This document shows positions 44,507 through 54,532 of a stretch of 64,000 bases of DNA, in pieces (positions within the stretch are counted from its first letter, which is position 1; every line of letters starts with the position of its first letter). This DNA is from Brevibacterium permense (GTDB lineage Bacteria > Actinomycetota > Actinomycetes > Actinomycetales > Brevibacteriaceae), in assembly GCF_025506275.1 (NCBI RefSeq), contig NZ_QYCP01000093.1:62001-126000 (forward strand), read 5' to 3'. Position numbers and translations under genes: made by a program. Under the pieces are notes generated by a model. The model did not search any database. It worked only from the letters and a program-made list of their open reading frames with translations, and was not told where the DNA came from.

Positions 44507-46572
44507 AGGCTCAGCATCCTCTCCACAATTCTGTCGTTGATGAGTTCGGGCTCAACGCCCTCGAAGAAGCGCTTCCGCCGGTCGGCGTACTTTTCGTTGG
44601 ACGTTTTATACGATTGAGTGACGATGTGGTCCCGGAGGTCGGGCAATCGGGTGAACAGAGGTCCTAGTGCGTCCGTGCTGTAATCCAAGCGGCTTTCGTA
44701 AGGTTGTTCCGCGAAGAAGTCCGTGGTGTCCCATTGGTAATAGGCAATGGGTGTTTCAATAAAGGCCGCATCTATAACGGCCGAACTGTAGTCAGTAAAG
44801 ACGAAGTCAGCACTGGAAATCGCCTCTCGGTAGCTAGACTTCGAATGAATCACCCTACCGTTAAAACTGAATTGGTCAGCGCGTTTATCTACATTAGGGT
44901 GTAATTTGACCTGAAGGGTAGCGCCAGCTTCATCGAGATAAGTGAGGAGATCGGGGTCCGTAATAAGTTCCTCTATAGATTGGAAATACGCGCTCTCTCG
45001 AAAGCTCTCCGGGCTGACTTGGTGGAGGTTAAAACGCCAGGTCGGCATGAACAAGAGATTGCCAGTTTCGCCATTTGTGGATTTTAATGTTTGCAGTCGC
45101 GGAATCCCAGAGTTGAGTGTTTCGAGTGGAGCTACCGTGCGTAGGTAGTCGGCCTCAGTCTTTCCGGTTGCTACAAAAATATCGAAATGCTTTGAAGCTA
45201 CCCAATTCGACATGTCATTCAGCTGGACACCGTGTTGAAGGTAGACGAATCGGGAGTTTGCTAGGGTCTTACCTTTATGGCGGAGATTATATATCTGAGA
45301 TGACACTACGAGATCCGAGCGAAGAAAAATGTCGTAGAAATCATTGGAGAAGAATGGAACTAATTTGAACCCTTTTGAATCCAGTCGCTCCCAGTCTGGT
45401 GAGTTTGGGTTGAGAGCGAAGTGGATGTTATGAAACCCTGGATAGTTGCGTCGAAAATGGTCATAGAGGTACTCGGCATTGTCGTCGGCCTGCATCGGGC
45501 GGTCGAAGAATAGAATGCCTGATTCTGAGGTGATCGCCCGACTGTAGAAATTGTATGTATCGGGTGACGGCGATCGGTTAGCTTTATCCGCTTTGACATA
45601 CGTGCGAAGGATTTCGACTGTCTCCGAGCCGAGTTGCAGGGAATGGAGAACGACGCCTTCGGGTGCATTTGCTTCTCGCGTTCCGCCGCTAGTCGTTTCA
45701 TTGATGCGCGCTTCCCTGTCGATGATGGAGAACTTGAGGTGCACATCACTCTCGGAGAGTCGTTTGAACGGCTGCGAATTATTGTCCGGGTCTGCTAGCC
45801 ATCTTATGATCGAGCATTCGAATGGGTGCATATGTTCGGCGTGCTGTAGATGCTCGTCGAGCTTGAATCCTTTGACGAGGTCTCGCAGGTGGCTGAGTCC
45901 GATGCTCGAGTTGTGTGATTCACGCAAACCTCGCAGAAAGAGGACCAACTGTCGTAGAACTCTTAGCTTGAGTGCTATGGAAGGCATACCGATGATCGGA
46001 AGCAACCTACCCGACGGGCCGTCAGGTGAGTAACCAATGGCGGATTTAGTATCTGAGGCAATCGAGTAGCCTGTTTCAACTCGGTCAATTTTGTTTATAG
46101 ACCAGTAGAGCCGGTAAGCGTTGTAGAGGGAAGTCCTGTCAAGGTCGTTAAGCGCGTCTAGTGCGTCGTCAAGACGTCCAGTGTTGAAGGCAACGCCGTG
46201 CAGATCAAAGTCCTGTGCATACTCGTAACTGTTGGTGAGCGTGGTCGTGGCGGGATTTTTGGGGATGGTGCCAGTGTATCGGTACGGCTCGGCAAGATAT
46301 ACGGTTCTGGACTGTAGGTGCGTCAGCATCGTCTGCAAATAGTTCGCAGATATCTCATGGGATTCGTCGACTATAACGATGTATTTACTAGTTCTGCGGG
46401 CGCAGATTTCCCGGAGCTGCGTCGTCGTTAGTCGTCCTTCAGTGACGTCGATCGAAAAGAGATGCTCCCAGCGCAGTCGCGCGGCCATGATGCGTCGATA
46501 AGTCGTCGACTCTTTGTCGAGCAGGGAGGACGTCTCAATCACGACGTTGAGTAGCAGGTCTGGATTTGGCAT
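44503..46572 (-). CDS. TagF/TagB-like CDP-polyol phosphotransferase with GT-A-like N-terminus
   Basis: A 689-residue protein. The C-terminal half (about 370-689) is the CDP-glycerol glycerophosphotransferase domain: VYLQHGVQLND near 440 with the active-site histidine, FMPTWRFN, QVKLHPNVDKR and FTDYSSAVIDAAF near 593. It would polymerise glycerol phosphate or another polyol phosphate from its CDP donor. The N-terminal part has YIVIVDESHEISANYLQTML, which looks like a degenerate GT2 fold and could prime or position the chain. GC is low compared with the flanking cluster. The ATG at 46572 has an AGG-type site upstream. It is first in a two-gene unit with the 42659 protein. Confidence 0.85.
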   Translation of the reverse strand: MPNPDLLLNVVIETSSLLDKESTTYRRIMAARLRWEHLFSIDVTEGRLTTTQLREICARRTSKYIVIVDESHEISANYLQTMLTHLQSRTVYLAEPYRYTGTIPKNPATTTLTNSYEYAQDFDLHGVAFNTGRLDDALDALNDLDRTSLYNAYRLYWSINKIDRVETGYSIASDTKSAIGYSPDGPSGRLLPIIGMPSIALKLRVLRQLVLFLRGLRESHNSSIGLSHLRDLVKGFKLDEHLQHAEHMHPFECSIIRWLADPDNNSQPFKRLSESDVHLKFSIIDREARINETTSGGTREANAPEGVVLHSLQLGSETVEILRTYVKADKANRSPSPDTYNFYSRAITSESGILFFDRPMQADDNAEYLYDHFRRNYPGFHNIHFALNPNSPDWERLDSKGFKLVPFFSNDFYDIFLRSDLVVSSQIYNLRHKGKTLANSRFVYLQHGVQLNDMSNWVASKHFDIFVATGKTEADYLRTVAPLETLNSGIPRLQTLKSTNGETGNLLFMPTWRFNLHQVSPESFRESAYFQSIEELITDPDLLTYLDEAGATLQVKLHPNVDKRADQFSFNGRVIHSKSSYREAISSADFVFTDYSSAVIDAAFIETPIAYYQWDTTDFFAEQPYESRLDYSTDALGPLFTRLPDLRDHIVTQSYKTSNEKYADRRKRFFEGVEPELINDRIVERMLSL

Positions 46573-47159
46573 GGATACCTCGGTCGGCAGTACATCTCGC
46601 GCCCGTGAGTGGGCAACCCTGATGATACACTCGTCCTCAGGCGGATGTGATTCAGTGCGTGGTGGCCTGAAGCTTGCGATGTTGCAAACTGGACATGTAT
46701 AAGTGATGAACTTGTTCGGACTCGGTTTGCGACTAGTCGCAGACTATGCCACCCCTCTGTTTGATTAGAGCGACTGGCTCACGACCGGAAGTTGGGTGAT
46801 TGCGAAATTAATGAAGTCATTTCGCTTTTGAGGTCTGAAAAGTGCTGATTATTCTGACGACTATCCCACTCCAGTCGGTCGATGGAAACTGATTTAAATC
46901 GGAGTTCTTATCCTGGCGAGCTGGGGTGTTATATCTCCTTTGCTATTTACTCAAATTGGGTTGAGGCGCGCCAAGGTTGTGATCAGTCTGATCTATGGCC
47001 TGTCCGGGTCTGACTCTGCGCACCAACACCGCAAGGCACGGGGGCGGGGTAGGGTGTGCTTTGCCAACCTGAGTTGAAATTTGCGTTAATATTCAGTTTG
47101 TCGCTGCTCGTTTAACGGTTTTCGTAGGGGGCAGTTGTTCTGCTATTTACAATACTTAC
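46573..47159. other. AT-rich intergenic stretch upstream of the TagF-like gene and the pseudogene
   Basis: These 587 bases contain no credible gene. They should hold the promoter of the TagF-like gene on the minus strand and the former promoter of the pseudogene on the plus strand. Base composition stays low in G+C up to about 46970, then partly recovers (GGCGCGCC at 46965 onward). No repeat longer than chance was seen. Confidence 0.5.
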
Positions 47160-49222
47160 ATGCCTTCAGTTTTCTCTTTGTACCCGCGAGAGTTTATCGC
47201 TCACCACCAGTCGCTGGAGACTTCTGGATGTGATGGCCCTCCGGAGCGCTTCGTACACTTGAGCTTTGGTGAGCTTTCCATATGGTTCGACAATGAGCGG
47301 ACGCCGACCATCGTCCGGTCAGAATCAGCGTCAGTTCTGGTTGTTGGGACAGCTGCATTCGTCCCTCCTTGCGCTGATCAGGCCGAGCCAACGGCTGAAC
47401 TGCAGGTAATCGCCGAGGCCTTCATGCTGAGCTCACTTCAAATCAGGAGCAGTTCCTCAACGCATTGGATTACCTTGGCGGACGATACGCAATTGTCGTC
47501 GAGGTCGACGGACTGTACCGGGTCTTCCACGATGCACACGGCACTCGCACGATCTACTACGACGTGGAACGACTAGCGTTCTCCACGCACGCACATCTGC
47601 TCGCTTCGCCTATCGGTGTCGAGTCTCGCGGTTCTGACGAACTGAAGGCAGCTCAGTCATGGGCGGCGCTGCCACTGTCGTTCGCCTGGGACGAAACACC
47701 GTATCCTACAATTCGTGCCCTGCTTCCGAACCATGTGCTCGAGCTCGAGTCGAGACGCACCTATCGATACTACCCGCGGGAGCGCAACCGCTTCACCGGG
47801 TTGACCTTCGAAGAACGCGCCTCTGAGATCAATCGACTGTGGCTGGGGCAGATGAGTGCATTCGCCCAAGCCACCGACCGCTTTTTCGTGTCATTGTCCG
47901 GAGGGCTCGACTCCAGAGTGGTTCTCGCCGCACTGCGTGAGCACAAAGACAGAGTCGACGCATTTACCTATTTCACTAACAATAGGAACGGCAATTGGGC
48001 ACAGGCCATGTAGATGGATCGAGACCTCTCCCAGCAAGTAATGGCGCTTGCGCACGTCAACCACGTGCCGATCGTGCATGGAGAAGGCGCGAGGTTCACC
48101 GAAGAAGACAAAGCCATTGCTGACAAGAACTCTCTTGTCGAACACGGTCGATGGCTCGTTGCCCGCTAAGTCGAGAATTTCGGAAACAGCACGGGGCTGC
48201 ACTTCAGGGGCAACACTCAAGAGACGATCCGTTCGTACTATGGATCAACCAAGCAGAGGGATCCGATCGACCTGGTCAAGGGTCTCATGTCCTCACGACT
48301 GAAGAACGACAACCTCGATGAGGAAGAGATCAAGGACTATCAGAAGAAGCTCGATGCGACACTGGAGCAGTTCGGCTACCCGGATGCGCTGCACGACTTT
48401 GTGGCTTCGGACATGTTCTATTGGGAGATCCGGATGGGGCGATGGCTGGCCGAGATCTACAACGAAACCGACCCGGCATTCGACTCGATCTCGCCGCTGA
48501 ACATGCGAGCCATCGTCGAACTAGGGCTCGCTGGATCTGAGGACGAACGACGGTCCGGGATCATGTTCACTGAGCTCATCGACCGCAATTGGCCCGAGCT
48601 CAATTTTCCTGGAATCAACAATAGGAACAATCTCTACAAGCAGAACACTATTCTTCGAGAGTCGCTCACCGACGCGAAGGCACAAGCAATCGCGGCTCCA
48701 CCCTGGATCGGGCGAGCCGGGGATAACAATGACCATCCGCTGTCGGCCGGGCCGCTGTCGATGGAATCCAACAGCCATACAGTCGACTGCCCGTGGGGCG
48801 AAATCAAGATTCCGGCCGAAGCGCTTGGAATCGGAGCGTTCGCCAGACGAGTAGTGACTTGGTCGGACGAGAGTTCCGGTGTCCTCACATTCAGCCTGTG
48901 GAGCAATTACGTCAACTCTCGAGGCACTGACTATATGCGTTTTGAGGTCGAGGTGAATGGGGAGACTCTTGTCGCACACAAGATCGGATTTGACTCTGAC
49001 ACCAGCTACTGGGCCCTCTACGGGCTCCATTCAGGCGATCGCGTCGGTTTAGGAGTCCGGTCTCTGCGTAAGGTTATTACCGAGTCATGGTCCAGGGCCT
49101 CTCGCTGCTTCATCACAATCCTGGAATCTGCAACGGAATACTGGGAGCGGCGAGGAGCCCTCGACCTGGGTTACGCGACTACCAGCGCGGCGGCTATTCC
49201 AGGGGAGTCGCTGTGCGGATAG
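47160..49222 (+). pseudogene. Decayed asparagine-synthetase-like gene
   Basis: Reading from the ATG at 47160, one frame covers the N-terminal part to about 47440. The coding sense then continues in another frame (LTSNQEQFLNALDYLGGRY), so an indel lies near 47432-47450. The second frame carries FVSLSGGLDSRVVLAAL, the PP-loop of asparagine synthases and beta-lactam-synthetase-like enzymes. It is broken by TAG at 48011-48013 and TAA at 48167-48169, yet the protein sense resumes each time and reaches 49222. A C-terminal beta-sandwich-like region of about 150 residues follows the synthase part. No cysteine follows the initiator methionine, so even the intact form lacked the usual class II glutaminase nucleophile. 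The three lesions mark it as non-functional. Confidence 0.82.
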
Positions 49223-49236
49223 ATCGACGCGACCTT

Positions 49237-50160
49237 CTAATACCCCAAAGAGACGAGGTAACGGAAGAAGTCTGCGAGGTCGTTGCCTGCTAGGGCATTC
49301 TTGAGGGGAGGCATCGCCTCGGGGTCGAAGTCGATGATGACTGTGCCATCTTCCCTACGGCGGGAATTCGTGGGCACAGTGACCACCGCGATGTCGTCTG
49401 TCTGCAGGGTGCGGAGACCGTTGGCGATCTTGACGAGTTCGCTCGTGGTCAGCTTGGCGTTGTGCCGAATCCCCGAAGCGAATTGCCCGAGCACGGCCGC
49501 GCCCTTGTTCGGGTCTTTGACCAGCCCGCCTGATTTCAGTCCTTGGACGAGCGCACGCACGACCGCACGTTGATTGCGGGTCCGCGTCTGGCCGGCATCA
49601 TCGACCGGATCCGCGGCAGTGAAGATCGACGATGTCGCACCGTCGAGATTGTTCGTCCCCTCGACGAAGTCGGTGCCGCCGGCGTTGAACGCAGCGCGGC
49701 TGTACACCTGCAGACCATCGAGCTCGCCGATGACTCGACCCAGCGCCTCCGATTCCAGCTGTGCAATGTGATCGATGCGGATGCCAAGGAACTCCTCGGC
49801 CATGGCCACGACGACCGGCCAGCCACCCTCGTCAGCGATTGTGCCGAACGTCTGACCCGACTCGACCTGCGTCGACGGGTTGAAAACGAGCACGGCAGCG
49901 AATTCGCCGGCGGCGGGAACGTGGATGACCGCGAACGTATCACCTTGGCTCGAAGACTGTGGAGCCGCTTCGGCGGGGTTTCCGGGATTCGTCACCCGAA
50001 GCATGAGGGTGCGGGAATCGTCCGCAGCTGGGCGGATGTCTGCGGGAGGGAAAGCCACCTCGGCGGGGATGGTCTTCGACGCGTCATCGAACTCGGCGCG
50101 GGCGGAGTTGAGGTCCTTGAGAGAACCGATGGCCGATACCATCTTCGTCAGCTTGGCCAT
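49237..50160 (-). CDS. LytR-CpsA-Psr-like protein lacking a membrane anchor and key residues
   Basis: A 307-residue protein whose middle follows the LCP pattern: QGDTFAVIHVP, GIRIDHIAQLESEALGRVIGELDGL, FVEGTNNLDGA and GQTRTRNQRAVVRAL. LCP enzymes attach lipid-linked wall polymers to peptidoglycan outside the cell. Here the usual N-terminal membrane helix is missing, the GSDSR-like start reads LRVTNPG, and the catalytic PRD segment is replaced by FNPSTQV. It is either a divergent member with another role or an inactive one. It converges on the pseudogene, 14 bases away, and lies at the edge of the polymer cluster, consistent with a past attachment role. Confidence 0.75.
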   Translation of the reverse strand: MAKLTKMVSAIGSLKDLNSARAEFDDASKTIPAEVAFPPADIRPAADDSRTLMLRVTNPGNPAEAAPQSSSQGDTFAVIHVPAAGEFAAVLVFNPSTQVESGQTFGTIADEGGWPVVVAMAEEFLGIRIDHIAQLESEALGRVIGELDGLQVYSRAAFNAGGTDFVEGTNNLDGATSSIFTAADPVDDAGQTRTRNQRAVVRALVQGLKSGGLVKDPNKGAAVLGQFASGIRHNAKLTTSELVKIANGLRTLQTDDIAVVTVPTNSRRREDGTVIIDFDPEAMPPLKNALAGNDLADFFRYLVSLGY

Positions 50161-50388
50161 GGCAGTCCCACTTTCTCTGTCAGGTCACACGGCAGTGAGA
50201 CCAATAGTAGCTGCGGGTGGGAACCGTGCACGTACCGATCTCACTAGCGGGTCTGGACATTATTCACAGCGGCACCGGTGCCGCATCGCGGGCAATCAAC
50301 GCGCTGGTCGGCGAGAATATTGTCAGCCACATCTCAGCCTTTGAGCGTATTGAACAGCGGTTCAGGAGCGTCCGTAGACTGGCATGCC

Positions 50389-52545
50389 ATGTCATCGAAT
50401 ACTGAGAGCTCTGCACTTCCCGACGACACCCACACCGAATCGCTCGCCCCGGCCGATCGTTACCGCGAAGATCCTCGACCGGTTCGAATCATCAAACACA
50501 CACGCATCACTTTGAGTGATGGGTTCGAACTCGCTGCTCGAGTCTGGTTGCCCGAAGATCTCGGTGATGATGCTGTTCCTGCTGTTCTCGAGTACATTCC
50601 CTACCGCAAGAATGACATGACCGCTGGTCGCGATGACACGATCCATCCTGAGTTCGCCCGCGCGGGCTATGCCAGTGTCCGTGTCGATCTTCGCGGCTGC
50701 GGCGACTCGACCGGTGTCATGACCGATGAGTACTCGGCGACGGAACTCGACGACGGATTGCAGGTACTCAAATGGATCGCCGCACAGGGCTGGTGCAACG
50801 GCAGAGTCGGCGTCATCGGCAAGTCGTGGGGCGGATTCAACGGCCTGCAGCTTGCCGCACTGCAGCCGCCGGAACTCGCCGCCGTCATCACCATCTGCTC
50901 CACCGATGACCGCTATGCCGACGACGTCCACTACAACGGCGGAGCCATCGTCGGTGACCAGATGCTCTCCTGGGCCTCGACGATGTGGGCGTACAACGCC
51001 CGACCCCAAGACCCCGCGGTGATGGTCGACGGTTGGAAAGACGACTGGAAGCGACGCATTGACGAAGCTCCAGTCAATATTGAGGACTGGCTCGGACACC
51101 AGCGACGTGACGACTACTGGAAGCACGCATCGGTCTGCGAGACGCCTGACGCTATCGAGGTTCCCATATTGGCCGTCGGTGGACTGCTCGACGAATACCG
51201 GACAACACTGTTCCGCCTCATGGACAATGCCAAGCGTCGGCGTGAGTCGGACTCCGCCGCGCCACCGGTCCACGCTCTGCTGGGACCCTGGGCCCACAAC
51301 TATCCCCACCAGGCCGCTCCTGGCCCCGGCATCGACTTCATCTCCGAAGCGGTACGGTGGTGGGACAAGTGGATGAGCGGGATCGACAACGGCGTTGACG
51401 AACAGCCGCAGCTGCGCGCCTATGTTCCCGACAGCACCCCGATCCACTCCGACCGTGAGCACCGTCCGGGACGATGGATCGCCGAGTCGACCTGGCCGAG
51501 CCCGCAGATCGCGGACACAGTGATGCCCGCCTCCGAAGCGAAGATCTCCGACCACACTCCGCTCGATTCCACCTCGCTGCTGGGCTTCCAGGGAGGAAGC
51601 TGGCTGCAGTTCGGCGAACCCGCCGGGATGGCAGGAGACCAGGCCGCAGACGATGCTCGGTCCTACACCTGCGACTGGGACGTCGAGAGCGGTCTGGAGA
51701 TCGTCGGCACACCGACCGTGCGAGCGACGCTCACCTCTGATCATGATCGAGGAGTCATCGCGGCTCGTCTGTGCGATGTCGCTCCCGACGGCAGCTCACG
51801 CCTGGTCACGTTAGGACTGTTCAATCTCGCCCATCATTCGAGCCACGAGACCCCCGAACCGCTCACTCCGGGAACTCCTCTCACCGTCGATTTCCCGCTC
51901 CTGGCCACAGCGCACCGGTTCGCTCCAGGGCATCATCTGCGCTTGAGCATCTCCGCGAGTTTCTGGCCCAACCTCTGGCCCTCGCCGGAAACCACATTCA
52001 TCACCGTCGACTCCACTCCCGAGCTGACACTGCCCATCCGCACTGTGGCCTCCGTCGACGACGACGCCCGCACCACCGCCGAGGTGACCGCACAGTTGGG
52101 CACCCCGCCGACCCCGCCGGTGTCCGTCATCGAAGCGGGCGGTGCGCCGATGACCCGTGAGCTGAGTTGGGACCTCGTCGGCCGCAACGCCACCGTGACC
52201 ACGGTGACCGAGGATTGGCAGACCGACCTCAGCGACGGTCTCTTCTACTACACCAACGAGCGGGACTCCTACTCACGCAGTGAGAACGACCCGCAGTCTC
52301 CTGTGGCGACATGTGAAAGAACGATCATCTACCGGCGCCCGGCGCTGGAGATCGGGGCGAACCACGCGCAGGCTGCAGACAACGCAGCAGTCGATTCGGG
52401 TTGGGGCGTCGAACTGCGCACTCGATCGACGATGCGCGGTGACGCGGAGAACTTCGTCGTCACCAACGAACTCGTCGCCTACCTCGATGGGGAGCCATTC
52501 CACACTCGAACCACCTCGGCGAGCATCCCTCGCCATCTGAATTGA
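50389..52545 (+). CDS. CocE/NonD-family hydrolase (X-prolyl dipeptidyl-peptidase type)
   Basis: A 718-residue alpha/beta hydrolase. It shows VRVDLRGCGDSTG, the nucleophile GKSWGGF, a GGLLDEY segment for the acid and LGPWAHNYP for the histidine, followed by the C-terminal jelly-roll domain (LRLSISASFWPN). The family includes cocaine esterase and X-Pro dipeptidyl-peptidases. No signal peptide is visible. The ATG at 50389 was chosen because the sequence before it has no family similarity; the ribosome site is weak. The stop is only 6 bases before the osmoprotectant binding protein, so the hydrolase probably belongs to that operon and may release its ligand from an ester or amide. Confidence 0.85.
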   Translation: MSSNTESSALPDDTHTESLAPADRYREDPRPVRIIKHTRITLSDGFELAARVWLPEDLGDDAVPAVLEYIPYRKNDMTAGRDDTIHPEFARAGYASVRVDLRGCGDSTGVMTDEYSATELDDGLQVLKWIAAQGWCNGRVGVIGKSWGGFNGLQLAALQPPELAAVITICSTDDRYADDVHYNGGAIVGDQMLSWASTMWAYNARPQDPAVMVDGWKDDWKRRIDEAPVNIEDWLGHQRRDDYWKHASVCETPDAIEVPILAVGGLLDEYRTTLFRLMDNAKRRRESDSAAPPVHALLGPWAHNYPHQAAPGPGIDFISEAVRWWDKWMSGIDNGVDEQPQLRAYVPDSTPIHSDREHRPGRWIAESTWPSPQIADTVMPASEAKISDHTPLDSTSLLGFQGGSWLQFGEPAGMAGDQAADDARSYTCDWDVESGLEIVGTPTVRATLTSDHDRGVIAARLCDVAPDGSSRLVTLGLFNLAHHSSHETPEPLTPGTPLTVDFPLLATAHRFAPGHHLRLSISASFWPNLWPSPETTFITVDSTPELTLPIRTVASVDDDARTTAEVTAQLGTPPTPPVSVIEAGGAPMTRELSWDLVGRNATVTTVTEDWQTDLSDGLFYYTNERDSYSRSENDPQSPVATCERTIIYRRPALEIGANHAQAADNAAVDSGWGVELRTRSTMRGDAENFVVTNELVAYLDGEPFHTRTTSASIPRHLN

Positions 52546-52551
52546 GGCGGA

Positions 52552-53520
52552 ATGGTCGCATTCGGACAAATTCGACATGTCGACAGACGGCAGACGCTGA
52601 TTGGGCTCGGCCGAGGCCTGCTGGGTCTGGGGGCGCTCGGAGTGACCGCCGCGTCGCTGAGCGGATGCACCAGCAGTCAGCTCAGTGACCAGTCGGGGGC
52701 GAAGAAGAGCACAAGGCCGATCACCGTCGGGTCGAAGGGATTTGCTGAGAGTTGGATCACGGGCGAGCTCTACGCTCAGGGGTTGAGGAACCTCGGCTAC
52801 ACGGTCGATCTCAAGACGAACGTCGGCTCCAGCGACATCATCAGCACGGCTCTGCTCTCGGGCCAGATCGACCTCTACCCCGAGTACACCGGAGTCATGG
52901 TCGTCAGCTTCATGGGGGAAGAGAAGCTCATGGACTCCGCTGAGCAGACTTACGATCTCGCACAGACGTGGGCTGAAGACAACCAGGTGACGATGCTCGA
53001 GGCGACACCGTTCGAGAATAAGAACGCGATCGCTGTGCGGCGAGACTTCGCCGATCAGCACGATCTGACGACCGTGTCCGACCTCAAAGGGATCGGCGAC
53101 TTCACCTACTCGACCTACCCCGACAATGTCACTGGAGGCCAGGGCTACGAAGGCATCGTGGAGACCTACGGGCTGGAGAACATGAAACTCAAAACGCTGA
53201 GCATCGGGCTCAACTACCAGGCCATCGAGCGAGGAGAGATCGACGCTGCAGACGTCTTCACGACCGACCCGCAGCTGCTGCGCAGCGATCTGGTCGTCCT
53301 CGATGACGACGAGAAGCTCTTCGGATTCCAGAACGTCGTCCCCCTCATCCGTGACGACACCTTCGCCGAGCTCGATGACGATGCTTCTGAGTTCCTCGAC
53401 GAACTGCAGTCGCTGCTCACCCTGGAAGCGATCCAGGCGATGAACGAGGCCTCCGCCATTAACCGGCTCGATCCGGCACAGGTGGCGAAGGAGTTCCTCG
53501 ACGAGAACGGAATGATGTGA
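52552..53520 (+). CDS. Osmoprotectant/glycine betaine-choline binding lipoprotein (OpuCC/OsmX type)
   Basis: A 322-residue extracytoplasmic binding protein. The N-terminus has an RRQTLIG stretch, a hydrophobic segment and lipobox SLSGC; the twin arginine allows Tat export. The mature part matches the OpuAC-like family: ITVGSKGFAESWITGELYAQ, NVGSSDIISTALLSGQIDLYPEYTG, and a C-terminal LDPAQVAKEFLDENG. GAGGCGG lies before the ATG. It is followed at once by the ATPase and two permeases of the same transporter, which would import a quaternary ammonium or related compatible solute. Confidence 0.9.
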   Translation: MVAFGQIRHVDRRQTLIGLGRGLLGLGALGVTAASLSGCTSSQLSDQSGAKKSTRPITVGSKGFAESWITGELYAQGLRNLGYTVDLKTNVGSSDIISTALLSGQIDLYPEYTGVMVVSFMGEEKLMDSAEQTYDLAQTWAEDNQVTMLEATPFENKNAIAVRRDFADQHDLTTVSDLKGIGDFTYSTYPDNVTGGQGYEGIVETYGLENMKLKTLSIGLNYQAIERGEIDAADVFTTDPQLLRSDLVVLDDDEKLFGFQNVVPLIRDDTFAELDDDASEFLDELQSLLTLEAIQAMNEASAINRLDPAQVAKEFLDENGMM

Positions 53521-53521
53521 A

Positions 53522-54532
53522 ATGACCCAGCACTCCACAGGAACCTCGATCACCTTTGACCGAGCTACGAAGACCTACCCAGGCGCGGCCGCGCCCGCTC
53601 TCGACGCTCTCGATCTTGAGGTCGAGGCCGGAGAACTCGTCTGCCTCGTCGGACCCTCCGGCGGGGGAAAGACCACAGCCTTACAGCTGGTCAACCGACT
53701 CGTCGATCTCACCAGCGGCGACATCCGCATCGGCGACCGCTCGATCAGTGACCAGTCAGCCATCGAACTGCGGCGGACCATCGGCTACGCGATCCAACAG
53801 TCCGGCCTCTTCCCCCATTACACGGTTGCCCACAATATCGCCACAGTCCCTACCATCCTCGGCTGGGACAAAGAGCGTATCCGTACGCGCACGGCCGAAC
53901 TGCTCGAACTGGTCGGGCTCAGCCCAGTCGAGACCTGGCTGTCGCGCTACCCGGCTCAACTCTCCGGTGGACAGCAGCAACGCGTGGGCATAGCCCGGGC
54001 GCTCGCCGCTGACCCGCCGGTCATGCTCATGGACGAACCTTTCGGTGCCCTCGACCCGATCACCAGGGTCGCAGTGCAGGACGAATTCCTCGCTATTCAC
54101 CGTGCGGTGGGCAAGACGACGCTGTTCGTCACCCATGACATCGATGAGGCGATCAAGATGGCGGACCGGATCGCCATCCTTAAGCCCGGCGGCAAACTCG
54201 CTCAGTTCGGCACGCCGTCCGAGGTGCTGTCGAACCCGGCCGATGACTTCGTCGCCGAGTTCCTCGGATCCGAGCGCGGACTCAAACGTCTGGCGCTGAC
54301 GACGGTCGGCGAGATCGTTCCCGGCCGCAGCGACCGAGCGAGTGCTGAGACGGCGCAGTGGCCCGACGTCGAGGCCACAATGACTCTGCGCGAAGCACTG
54401 TCTGTAGTCTCCGCTGCTCGGGCGGAGGGGGCCATCGTCCACAAAGGCGGCAACCGCCTCGGCGAGGTGAGCCTGCACGACCTCATCGCACCGCCGGTCG
54501 CCGTAGAGGACCGGGAAGGCGTGAGAACATGA
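53522..54532 (+). CDS. Osmoprotectant ABC transporter ATPase (OpuCA type)
   Basis: A 336-residue ATPase with Walker A GPSGGGKTT, Q-loop IQQSGLFPHYTV, signature LSGGQQQRVGIARAL, Walker B VMLMDEPFGALDP and switch histidine VTHDIDEAI. After about residue 240 comes a short CBS-like C-terminus (ATMTLREALSVVSAARAEGAIV), the place where OpuCA proteins sense ionic strength; only one repeat seems present. The start lies one base after the binding-protein stop, and the end overlaps the permease by 4 bases. Confidence 0.92.
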   Translation: MTQHSTGTSITFDRATKTYPGAAAPALDALDLEVEAGELVCLVGPSGGGKTTALQLVNRLVDLTSGDIRIGDRSISDQSAIELRRTIGYAIQQSGLFPHYTVAHNIATVPTILGWDKERIRTRTAELLELVGLSPVETWLSRYPAQLSGGQQQRVGIARALAADPPVMLMDEPFGALDPITRVAVQDEFLAIHRAVGKTTLFVTHDIDEAIKMADRIAILKPGGKLAQFGTPSEVLSNPADDFVAEFLGSERGLKRLALTTVGEIVPGRSDRASAETAQWPDVEATMTLREALSVVSAARAEGAIVHKGGNRLGEVSLHDLIAPPVAVEDREGVRT

